Assembly (NCBI GenBank): GCA_900548455.1
Contig: URKQ01000001.1
Coordinates: 339,321-403,320, forward strand
DNA length: 64,000 bases
DNA from: an uncultured Clostridium sp.
GTDB lineage: Bacteria > Bacillota > Clostridia > Clostridiales > Clostridiaceae
Direction of reading: 5' to 3'
In this document: positions 52,034 to 59,047 of the stretch, in pieces
Layout: each line of letters begins with the position of its first letter
Numbering within the stretch: the first letter of the stretch is position 1
Program-made: the position numbers and the translations under genes
The notes under the pieces: generated by a model
What the model was told of the DNA's origin: nothing
The model's input: only the letters and a program-made list of their open reading frames with translations
Databases searched by the model: none

Positions 52034-53071
52034 TTGAAATTAATAAAACCACAAGGGCTTAAAAGGGGAGACAAAGTAGCTACCGTTAGCTTATCCTGGG
52101 GAGGAGCTGGAGATAGCGATATTTTATGGAGATATTACCAAGGGAAAAAGCGACTTGAAGAGGAGTTTGGTCTGCAAGTAATAGAAATGGATAATACGCT
52201 TAAAGGAACTGAGTATTTAAATAATCATCCAGAAAAAAGAGCAGAGGATTTAATGAATGCTTTTAAAGATTCAACAATCAAGGGGATATTTTCTTGCATT
52301 GGAGGAGAGGAGAGTATAAGGTTACTTCCCTACATAGACTTTGAAATTATAAAAAGAAACCCTAAAATTTTTATTGGATATTCAGATACAACAGCTAATC
52401 ATATGATGTGTCTTAAGGCTGGAATTTCTAGTTTTTATGGTCCAGCAATCCTTTCAGAGTTTGCTGAAAATGTAAAGATGTTTGATTATACAAAGCATTG
52501 GATAGATAAGGTATTATTTAATAATGAAACAATAGGAGAAATTGAAGCTTCAACTGATTGGACAAGTGAGTATTTACCATGGGAAGAAAAGAATAAGTTA
52601 ACTCAAAGAAAAACTAAGCCTAGTAATGGCACAGAAGTATTACAGGGCAGTGGAAAAGTTACGGGCCAATTAATAGGTGGTTGCATGGATGTTTTAGAGA
52701 TGATTAAGGGTACAAGTATTTGGCCAGATAAAAGTCAATGGGAAGGGGCTATACTATTTCTAGAAACTAGTGAAGACATGCCAGAGCCTAAATACTTTGA
52801 ATATTGGCTTAGAAATTATGGGTCTCAAGGAATCTTGGAAAAGGTTAATGGAATAATTTTTGGGAAGCCTTATGATAACAGGTTTTATGAGGAATATAAA
52901 AATGCCATTATAAAGGTTGTAAGAGAGGAACTAAAACTTGATAATTTGCCTATAATGTGCAACTTGAATTTTGGTCATACAGCACCTATGATGGTTTTAC
53001 CATATGGAGCTATGGCTGAAATTGATGCATCTTATAATAAATTTTCTATTTTAGAATCGGGAGTATTATAA
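52034..53071 (+). CDS. S66 family LD-carboxypeptidase-like protein (MccF type)
   Basis: 345 residues, starting most likely at TTG 52034, 9 bases after AAGGGGA. The nucleophile serine is in IFIGYSDTTANHM. GQLIGGCMDVL, the LETSED glutamate region and NFGHTAPMMVLPYG with the catalytic histidine complete the S66 set. MccF-type members cleave microcin C-like peptidyl-nucleotides and give self-immunity; others trim peptidoglycan. The length and loop pattern favour MccF type. Two small hairpins (51987-52020) precede it. Confidence 0.85.
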   Translation: MKLIKPQGLKRGDKVATVSLSWGGAGDSDILWRYYQGKKRLEEEFGLQVIEMDNTLKGTEYLNNHPEKRAEDLMNAFKDSTIKGIFSCIGGEESIRLLPYIDFEIIKRNPKIFIGYSDTTANHMMCLKAGISSFYGPAILSEFAENVKMFDYTKHWIDKVLFNNETIGEIEASTDWTSEYLPWEEKNKLTQRKTKPSNGTEVLQGSGKVTGQLIGGCMDVLEMIKGTSIWPDKSQWEGAILFLETSEDMPEPKYFEYWLRNYGSQGILEKVNGIIFGKPYDNRFYEEYKNAIIKVVREELKLDNLPIMCNLNFGHTAPMMVLPYGAMAEIDASYNKFSILESGVL

Positions 53072-53099
53072 CTGTATAATGGATTGGAGGAAGTTAAAA

Positions 53100-53408
53100 G
53101 TGAAAGTATATAATAAATTAGTTAGAGATAATATACCAGAAATAATTGAAGCGGATGGTAAGAGCTATGATATAGTTGTAGCTAAAAAAGAAGAAATGGG
53201 AGAACTATTAGAAAAGAAATTAATGGAAGAGGTTAATGAATATCTAGAGGATAAAAATGTAGAAGAACTTGCAGATATAATGGAAGTTGTGTTTGGACTA
53301 GCTCATAACCTTGGATGTTCTGAAGAAGAACTTCTTGAGAGGAGAAGAATTAAATATAATGAGCGTGGTGGATTTAAAAAGGGAATTATATTGAAGTGTG
53401 TTAAGTAA
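53100..53408 (+). CDS. MazG-like nucleotide pyrophosphohydrolase family protein
   Basis: 102 residues from GTG after GGAGG: MKVYNKLVRDNIPEII is the conserved family start. The all-alpha core shows EEMGELLEKKLMEEVNEYL and VEELADIMEVV, the metal-binding EExxE...ExxD pattern. Such proteins hydrolyse aberrant nucleoside triphosphates. It lies 28 bp after the S66 gene, so they are probably one operon. Confidence 0.8.
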   Translation: MKVYNKLVRDNIPEIIEADGKSYDIVVAKKEEMGELLEKKLMEEVNEYLEDKNVEELADIMEVVFGLAHNLGCSEEELLERRRIKYNERGGFKKGIILKCVK

Positions 53409-53476
53409 ATGATGTATAATTAAAAGGATTTGATTTGAATCGAATCTTTTGAGAGATAATTTGAGGAGGACACTAA

Positions 53477-54601
53477 ATGAAAATTTCCAAGCAGGATGCA
53501 CTATCATGGTTTGAATTTTTTGCAATGTTGCCAGAAGAAGAGGAATTAATGGTAAAGCAACAAGAAATTATTTATGCTACCTTTGCACAAATTGAGGCAG
53601 CAATTAATGATAGAAATAATAAGTTAATGGCAGAAATTAAGGGGTTAAAGTCTTTACAGAATAGAACTCTATATGTAGGAAAAGATAATAAATTTTCTAG
53701 AGGATGTCGCTCATGTCTTATGGGGACAGGTTTGACTGCCATTAGAAAAACTAATAAATGTAACATACAATGTAAATTTTGTTATAACTATGGAGAATTA
53801 GATGATCAACCACCTATAGGCGAAGGAATGTGGGAAATTGGTGGCACAAAGTTTTATGAGGAAGATATTGACTTATTGCTTTCAATTCATAATAAACCTA
53901 CTGGAATTTCCTATGTTTACTTAGAACCATTTATGGAAATTGAAAAATATTATTCAGTTATAAAGAAATTTAGTGATGCAGGAATTCATCAGCATATGTA
54001 TACAAATGGTATACTAGCTACAGAAGAAAACTTAAAAGCATTAAGTGAAGCGGGTCTTGATGAGCTACGATTCAACTTAGGGGCATCTAATTGTTCAGAT
54101 AAGGTTATTGAAAATATAGCCATAGCAAAAAAATATTTTAAATATGTAGGTATCGAAACGCCAATGACACCTGAATTCTTTGAAGGATTTTTCAAGAAAA
54201 AGGAAGCTATTTTAAACACAAACCTTGATTTTATAAATTGTGCAGAACTACATTTAAATATCAATAACATAGATAATTATCAAGGGGAAAATATGTACAT
54301 TTCTAGACATGGATATATTTCTCCAACTTGGAGCAGAGAATTAACTTTAAAATTCATGAAGATAGCAGATGAAGAAAATTGGGATTTAGCTGTTCATGAT
54401 TGTTCAAATCATACTAAATTTGCTAGAGGATTAAATCTGACTAGCAAAGAAGGTAAGTGGTTTGGAGCCAATGACTATGGATGCGAATTCTCAAGAATAC
54501 CATACGAAGCATTTTTACCAATATTAAAGGATGATAGCTTCAAATTTGTAAGTGAAGAAGAGTTGCCTGAAGGTTATAAACCAGGAGAATTATTTTTTTA
54601 A
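53477..54601 (+). CDS. Radical SAM protein of unknown function
   Basis: 374 residues. The [4Fe-4S] motif is CNIQCKFCYNYGE (CxxxCxxC), placed about residue 97 after a helical N-terminal region and a further cysteine pair (RGCRSCLMGTG). The barrel continues with ISYVYLEPFMEIEKYYSVIKKF and MYTNGILATEENLKALSEAGLDELRFNLG. The C-terminal third holds HDCSNHTKFARG. No substrate peptide or maturase partner is next to it, so it is not obviously a RiPP enzyme. I do not recognise the subfamily. Confidence 0.8.
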   Translation: MKISKQDALSWFEFFAMLPEEEELMVKQQEIIYATFAQIEAAINDRNNKLMAEIKGLKSLQNRTLYVGKDNKFSRGCRSCLMGTGLTAIRKTNKCNIQCKFCYNYGELDDQPPIGEGMWEIGGTKFYEEDIDLLLSIHNKPTGISYVYLEPFMEIEKYYSVIKKFSDAGIHQHMYTNGILATEENLKALSEAGLDELRFNLGASNCSDKVIENIAIAKKYFKYVGIETPMTPEFFEGFFKKKEAILNTNLDFINCAELHLNINNIDNYQGENMYISRHGYISPTWSRELTLKFMKIADEENWDLAVHDCSNHTKFARGLNLTSKEGKWFGANDYGCEFSRIPYEAFLPILKDDSFKFVSEEELPEGYKPGELFF

Positions 54602-54616
54602 TTAGATTTAAAGTAA

Positions 54617-54633
54617 GGCTCCGTAGTAAAATA
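54617..54633. repeat. Solo end of the MITE-like element
   Basis: GGCTCCGTAGTAAAATA matches the right end (reverse complement) of the elements at 5771 and 44305 with one change. No partner end is found nearby. Confidence 0.5.
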
Positions 54634-54653
54634 AATGGTCAAAATAATAAAAT

Positions 54654-54686
54654 TAAGCCAATGATATGATACGTATCATTGGCTTA
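54654..54686. terminator. Stem-loop after the radical SAM gene
   Basis: A 12-bp perfect stem (54654-54665 with 54675-54686) has no clear T run. It is a possible terminator between the radical SAM and 396-residue genes. Confidence 0.45.
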
Positions 54687-54762
54687 TGTTATAATAATTG
54701 TAAAATTCAAGAAAATTAATTGCTAGTGATATTTTATAGGGGAAGATTGGGGGAAATATTAA

Positions 54763-55953
54763 ATGAATAAGAGAATAAATATATATTATTTTGGAGAGAT
54801 TGGAGTGTACAATGAATATTGTCCTGCATATGTATGTGATAAGAATTTTGTAGGAGAAATTTTATATTTAATTTCTAAAGATGGACCTTTTACTATATCC
54901 AAAGAAGAAATTATAAAAACTTTAAATATTAACTTAAGTACTTTTGAGGATATAATAGAGGCATTAAAGAGAATAAATTTGATAGACATAAAAGATAAAT
55001 ATTATAAAGTAAATTTTCCAGTATTTTTGGAGAAAGATTTAGAAATATTAGATGACACGCTTGGTAATATAGGTAGATCTATAGGTGATATGATTATTGA
55101 AAACAAAGAGTATATTTATAATAAGCTAACATTACTTTCAAGCTATAATTTTTTTACAAAAGAAAGACTTTTATATCATATAATATGTGATGATATATTT
55201 GACGGTACAGCACTTGAGTACTTTGGTCAAAAAGGATTATTTTGTGTATCTAAGCCTCAACCAGATGATAGAAATTATATTGTTATAGGTTATGAAGATA
55301 ATGATGTCGTTGAATCTTATAGTAATAAATTGCTATGTAGTAGTAACAATTATAGGAGTAATGGATTCACATTTAATAGTTTTGGCGATTCTAATGGAGA
55401 AAGAAAAGATATGTATAGATTCTTTAGAATGACTCAAAAATCACTTGAAGATTCAACTAGGTCACAGAATTTAAATTTAGCATATGTAAAAATTATTGAT
55501 AATAAAAATAAAGAAATTGCTGAGCAATGTGGTAAATTAGTACTTAAAATATCAGATTCTCAAATTAGTTATACTAATTTAACTGAAACTGAAAAAGAAT
55601 TAGCCGATTTACTTAAAAAATTAAACTATATAAGCTTCGATAAAAATACAGATATTATATCAATAAATGTACCTATTTTTATTCAGTCAGATAGAAAAAT
55701 AATAAATGAATTGTCTACATTCATACTTGATGGAATATTTGAAACAGTAAAAGAACTTTTTAGAGATTTTGAAAAGGATGCTAAGGATATAACAGCAATT
55801 CAACATAAAGTTAATATAAAAGAGATATTAAATGAATTATGGCATCAAGTCTTTGGACTTACTAATGAATATCTTGTTGATAAGGGATTTGTTGAAGCTC
55901 CAAAACATTTAAATTTGGAAGGACGATATTTTCAAAGTCTAATTATTAACTAG
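54763..55953 (+). CDS. Hypothetical protein with N-terminal helix-turn-helix-like region
   Basis: 396 residues, soluble, not recognised. Residues 25-85 look like a winged helix (DGPFTISKEEIIKTLNINLSTFEDIIEALKRINLIDIKDKYYKVNFPVF). The same pattern seems to recur at about 265-310 (LTETEKELADLLKKLNYISFDKNTDIISINVPIF), suggesting an internal duplication. The middle part has ALEYFGQKGLFCVSKPQPDDRNYIVIGYED. It may be a regulator. It stands alone with a GGGGG ribosome site. Confidence 0.6.
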   Translation: MNKRINIYYFGEIGVYNEYCPAYVCDKNFVGEILYLISKDGPFTISKEEIIKTLNINLSTFEDIIEALKRINLIDIKDKYYKVNFPVFLEKDLEILDDTLGNIGRSIGDMIIENKEYIYNKLTLLSSYNFFTKERLLYHIICDDIFDGTALEYFGQKGLFCVSKPQPDDRNYIVIGYEDNDVVESYSNKLLCSSNNYRSNGFTFNSFGDSNGERKDMYRFFRMTQKSLEDSTRSQNLNLAYVKIIDNKNKEIAEQCGKLVLKISDSQISYTNLTETEKELADLLKKLNYISFDKNTDIISINVPIFIQSDRKIINELSTFILDGIFETVKELFRDFEKDAKDITAIQHKVNIKEILNELWHQVFGLTNEYLVDKGFVEAPKHLNLEGRYFQSLIIN

Positions 55954-55997
55954 TTGTTAAATTACTTGATAAACAGGAATTTACAGAGGTGAGCACT

Positions 55998-56438
55998 ATG
56001 AATATAAGAAAAATCACAGGGGACAAAAAACAATATATTAACTTGTTATTGTTAGCAGATGAGCAGGAAAGCATGATAGACAACTATCTTGAACGTGGCG
56101 AAATGTTTATTCTGGATGATAATGGAGTAAAGGCTGAATGTGTGATTACCAGAGAAGTAGATGGAATTTATGAACTCAAGAATATTGCAGTGGTGCCTAA
56201 TTGCCACCGAAAAGGCTATGGAAAAAGACTGATAGAGTTTCTGTTTTCGCATTACTCCGATTGTAAAACCATGCTTGTCGGAACTGGTGACTGTCATTCG
56301 ATTCTTTCTTTTTATAATGTATGTGGTTTTACAGAATCACACAGAATAAAGAACTTTTTTATAGATAACTATGACCACCCAATGTTTGAAGATGGAAAAC
56401 AGCTTGTTGATATGGTCTACCTGAAACGGGAACGATAA
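55998..56438 (+). CDS. GNAT family N-acetyltransferase (probably horizontally acquired)
   Basis: 146 residues. IRKITGDKKQYINLLLLADEQESMI at the N terminus, the acetyl-CoA loop VVPNCHRKGYGKRLIEFLFSHY and SFYNVCGFTESHRI give a complete GNAT domain. The ATG at 55998 follows AGAGGTGA; the GTG three codons earlier is less likely. Base composition is visibly richer in G+C than its neighbours, with codons such as CTG, CGT and ACC that are rare around it, suggesting recent transfer from another Firmicute. Confidence 0.85.
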   Translation: MNIRKITGDKKQYINLLLLADEQESMIDNYLERGEMFILDDNGVKAECVITREVDGIYELKNIAVVPNCHRKGYGKRLIEFLFSHYSDCKTMLVGTGDCHSILSFYNVCGFTESHRIKNFFIDNYDHPMFEDGKQLVDMVYLKRER

Positions 56439-56592
56439 ATTCCAATTTAGCAATTACAGTTTGAGAAACAATCTATAGATATTGGGAACTAATTAAGAAA
56501 GTTTGATCTTTGAAAATAAGTTATTATACGTATATAAAAATACGGGATTAATGCATAATGACAAAATGTGAATTAAATTAGGGGGGGAAACT

Positions 56593-57429
56593 ATGCAATA
56601 CTTTATTAAAAACAGTATGCGAAAAAATATGTTGGAAGCTTATGATGAAAGCAAAAATTTAGTTGGTGAAGCTGTTATTTCATCTTTTATGTCATCTGAA
56701 ATATTTGATCAGCCTAGATTAAACATTTATATAGATATCTCAGTTAAGGATATGGCTGACAAAATTGAAATTAAAGATCAACTGCTCTATGAATTAATTA
56801 ATCGTGGTAAGACTATCGCTAAGAAGGAAAAAGAGCAAATTAAAAACCTTGAAGTAAAGTTTTATCATTGTTGTTTTTCAGATGATAGAGAAAATATTGA
56901 GTATTACTCTTCAAAAGAAGGTTTTAAGTATGATGAAGGTATGCATATTTTAAAGCTGGAGATAGGTGAAGATAAGGTTGAGACTACCCAAATCAAAGAA
57001 ATAGAATTTGTAAACCTAGAACTTTCAGATGATGAAGAAATTAATGAGTTAGTTAAAAAGCAAGGTGAGATATTTGCATCAGGTTATTCCGTTGATGATT
57101 TAAAGAAAATAGAAAGTGAAAATGAGTACTTCAGCATTGCGGCTAAACATAAAGGTGAAATTGTTGGAAATGTTATGGTTATTGTAAAAGAAAATGAAGA
57201 TAACAGCCAATATGGGTGGATAGATGATATGTTTGTCTCTAAGGGTTATAGAAGACTAGGAATTGGCAGGAATCTAATGCTTGCTGCCATAAATAAGCTA
57301 AGAATTCTAGCTGTTAAAGAATCAAGACTAGAAGTTTGGAGTTCCAATATTAGGGCTATAGCTATGTATAATAGTGTTGGTTATAAATTTTATGAAGAAG
57401 TTGAATCAGCTATTGGAATGTTTCTTTAA
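56593..57429 (+). CDS. GNAT N-acetyltransferase with degenerate N-terminal half
   Basis: 278 residues. The C-terminal GNAT domain (about 140-278) has GWIDDMFVSKGYRRLGIGRNLMLAAI and AIAMYNSVGYKFYEE. The N-terminal half (1-130) has a GNAT-like strand pattern (FYHCCFSDDRENIEYYSSKEGFKYDEG) but no acetyl-CoA loop, so it is probably a catalytically dead duplicate. It has a GGGGGGG ribosome site. Substrate unknown. Confidence 0.8.
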   Translation: MQYFIKNSMRKNMLEAYDESKNLVGEAVISSFMSSEIFDQPRLNIYIDISVKDMADKIEIKDQLLYELINRGKTIAKKEKEQIKNLEVKFYHCCFSDDRENIEYYSSKEGFKYDEGMHILKLEIGEDKVETTQIKEIEFVNLELSDDEEINELVKKQGEIFASGYSVDDLKKIESENEYFSIAAKHKGEIVGNVMVIVKENEDNSQYGWIDDMFVSKGYRRLGIGRNLMLAAINKLRILAVKESRLEVWSSNIRAIAMYNSVGYKFYEEVESAIGMFL

Positions 57430-57479
57430 GAGATAATATTAAATTATTAAGAAGATCAGGTTTAAAATTAAGTTATTTT

Positions 57480-57518
57480 AAATACTGTATTATTCAATTT
57501 GAATATGCGGTATTTTTT
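57480..57518 (+). terminator. Terminator of the GNAT gene
   Basis: AAATACTG (57480-57487) pairs with CGGTATTT (57508-57515), with an inner TATTATTC/GAATA helix and a T run. The following 170 bases (57522-57692) show nothing I can name. Confidence 0.7.
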
Positions 57519-57692
57519 ATTTTGCAATTCAACCATAATGTGTTAGTAAGCTATAAAGGGGACCAATTTTAAAATTATTATTTGATATTAAAAATTAAAT
57601 GTCCATACTCATATTTATTTCTGAATAAAGGATGAGGTTTCCACCACTGTTTTAGGATGATATCATAGAAATATAAGTTGCAATACCAAACT

Positions 57693-57721
57693 TTGTAGTA
57701 ATTGTATGCAAATTATATATT
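57693..57721 (+). promoter_or_regulatory. Promoter of the DUF1062 leader transcript
   Basis: TTGTAG and TATATT are separated by 17 bp, 27 bases upstream of the leader ATG. Confidence 0.5.
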
Positions 57722-57747
57722 CATTTATAAAATAGGAGGAAATTTTT

Positions 57748-57774
57748 ATGACTACAGATATATTTAATGCTTAG
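57748..57774 (+). CDS. Leader peptide of the DUF1062 gene (8 residues)
   Basis: MTTDIFNA follows a strong AGGAGGA ribosome site. Its stop codon is the first base of a stable hairpin. A homologous leader (MMKPAINA) precedes the CD3324 gene 790 bp downstream, with the same stop-hairpin arrangement. Confidence 0.6.
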   Translation: MTTDIFNA

Positions 57775-57842
57775 CAAAGGCTATAGCATTATATTAATAG
57801 TGAGATAGCCTTTGCAATTCCAAAATAATATAAAAATTTGGA
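57774..57842 (+). promoter_or_regulatory. Leader hairpins of the DUF1062 gene
   Basis: Hairpin 1 pairs GCAAAGGCTAT (57774-57784) with ATAGCCTTTGC (57805-57815) and begins at the leader stop. Helix 2 pairs TCCAAA (57819-57824) with TTTGGA (57837-57842), which covers part of the gene's GGAGGAG ribosome site. No T run is present, so the control is probably translational. Confidence 0.6.
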
Positions 57843-57850
57843 GGAGCAAA

Positions 57851-58468
57851 ATGAGCTATTTAAATAAATATGTATGGGAAATAGTACCCGAGAATTTACC
57901 TATGGTAAAAAGAAATTGTCCTAAATGTAATGAGAAAACCCATTTTATAAACAGTGAGAAGTTTAGAGTTAATGCTAATAAAAATAATTTAGATGTATGG
58001 TTAATTTATCAATGTGAGAGATGTAAATCTACATATAATATGACCATATATGAAAGGGTAAAACCTAGTGATTTGAACAAAGTAGAATATGAAAAACTAT
58101 TAGCTAATGACAAAGAACTTGCCTTTGAATATGGATTTGATTTTAGGATGTTTAGTAAAAATAAAGCAGAAGTTATTGTAGATAAAATTAGATATAAGGT
58201 GAAAGAAAAAAAGTTTTCTGCTTGTTATGTTAATAAAGATCAATGTGTTATTGAAATAGTATGTAAATATCCTATTGATATTAGAGTAGATAAATTATTA
58301 TGTGAAAAGTTACAAGTATCAAGAAGTAAGATTAAAAAGTTACATGATAAGGGTATAATAGTTATTGACAACGATAAGAATTCTTTAAGTTGTAAGGTTA
58401 AAGATGGAATGGAAATTCATATTTTAAAAATTCAAGAAAATACTTTATTAAAAGAAGAAATAGTTTAA
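57851..58468 (+). CDS. DUF1062 domain-containing protein
   Basis: 205 residues starting at the ATG after GGAGGAG. MSYLNKYVWEIVPENLPMVKRNCPKCNEKTHF and YQCERCKSTYNMTIYERV form a four-cysteine zinc-ribbon-like module. The C terminus (KLLCEKLQVSRSKIKKLHDKGII and KVKDGMEIHILK) looks like an S4-type RNA-binding domain, with KLHDKGII in place of the usual LIxxGxV. That would fit a ribosome-associated role and ribosome-sensing leader control. The function of DUF1062 is unknown; the S4 reading is inference. Confidence 0.8.
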   Translation: MSYLNKYVWEIVPENLPMVKRNCPKCNEKTHFINSEKFRVNANKNNLDVWLIYQCERCKSTYNMTIYERVKPSDLNKVEYEKLLANDKELAFEYGFDFRMFSKNKAEVIVDKIRYKVKEKKFSACYVNKDQCVIEIVCKYPIDIRVDKLLCEKLQVSRSKIKKLHDKGIIVIDNDKNSLSCKVKDGMEIHILKIQENTLLKEEIV

Positions 58469-58477
58469 AGTAAAAAT

Positions 58478-58506
58478 TTGACTAGATAACATATATTAGG
58501 TAAAAT
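58478..58506 (+). promoter_or_regulatory. Promoter of the CD3324 leader transcript
   Basis: TTGACT and TAAAAT with a 17-bp spacer lie 34 bases upstream of the leader ATG. The CD3324 gene is therefore transcribed separately from the DUF1062 gene. Confidence 0.65.
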
Positions 58507-58539
58507 ATATATAGGATAATGTAAAGGGGGAAGTTTTTT

Positions 58540-58566
58540 ATGATGAAACCTGCTATAAATGCATAG
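58540..58566 (+). CDS. Leader peptide of the CD3324 gene (8 residues)
   Basis: MMKPAINA follows an AAGGGGGAA ribosome site. It shares with the DUF1062 leader the length, the Asn-Ala-stop ending and the hairpin that begins at the stop codon. Confidence 0.6.
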   Translation: MMKPAINA

Positions 58567-58639
58567 CGAGGCTATTGCATTGAAAATCAATTGAATAGAT
58601 AGCCTTTGCTAAACCTAAATGAGATTATTAATGTTTAGG
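58566..58639 (+). promoter_or_regulatory. Leader hairpins of the CD3324 gene
   Basis: Hairpin 1 pairs GCGAGGCTAT (58566-58575) with ATAGCCTTTGC (58599-58609) with one bulge. Helix 2 pairs CCTAAA (58614-58619) with TTTAGG (58634-58639), covering part of the AGGAGGAG ribosome site. Compared with the DUF1062 leader (TCCAAA/TTTGGA) the pairing is kept while the bases differ. Confidence 0.6.
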
Positions 58640-58649
58640 AGGAGCAATT

Positions 58650-58922
58650 ATGTGCTATGTTACAGCAAAACAGGTATTACCTATAGAGGTAATAGAAATG
58701 ATTCAAAATTATATAGATGGTGAATATATTTATATTCCTAAAAAAGAAGGTAATAAGCAACAATGGGGAACTACAACTAATACGCGAAAAGAGCTTAGTG
58801 TTAGAAACTCTAAGATTTATATAGATTATAAAAATGGTGTTAGTAGACGTGAACTTGCAGAGAAGTACTTTTTATCTATTAAAAGTATAGATAGAATCAT
58901 TCTTAAAGAAAAATCGAAGTGA
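58650..58922 (+). CDS. CD3324 family protein
   Basis: 90 residues. It has the family start MCYVTAKQVLPIEVIEMIQNYIDGEYIYIPKK, the conserved WGTTTNTRKEL, and a C-terminal helix-turn-helix (YKNGVSRRELAEKYFLSIKSIDRII). The family is named after a Clostridioides difficile protein; its function is not established, though the helix-turn-helix suggests nucleic-acid binding. It shares its leader type with the DUF1062 gene. Confidence 0.8.
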   Translation: MCYVTAKQVLPIEVIEMIQNYIDGEYIYIPKKEGNKQQWGTTTNTRKELSVRNSKIYIDYKNGVSRRELAEKYFLSIKSIDRIILKEKSK

Positions 58923-58929
58923 ATATGAT

Positions 58930-58968
58930 GAGCCAAGACTTTTATAAAAGCTTTGGCTCTATTTTTTT
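58930..58968 (+). terminator. Terminator of the CD3324 gene
   Basis: GAGCCAA and ACTTT pair with AAAGC and TTTGGCTC (58930-58959), followed by ATTTTTTT. Confidence 0.85.
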
Positions 58969-58977
58969 AAAACTTAA

Positions 58978-58994
58978 GGTTCTGTAGTAAAATA
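58978..58994. repeat. Solo end of the MITE-like element
   Basis: GGTTCTGTAGTAAAATA matches the element right end with one change. It lies just before the probable ABC-F promoter (TTGACG at about 59002). Confidence 0.45.
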
Positions 58995-59047
58995 TAGATT
59001 TGACGATAAAACAACACAAATATGTACTAAAAGTGTAGGTGGATAAA

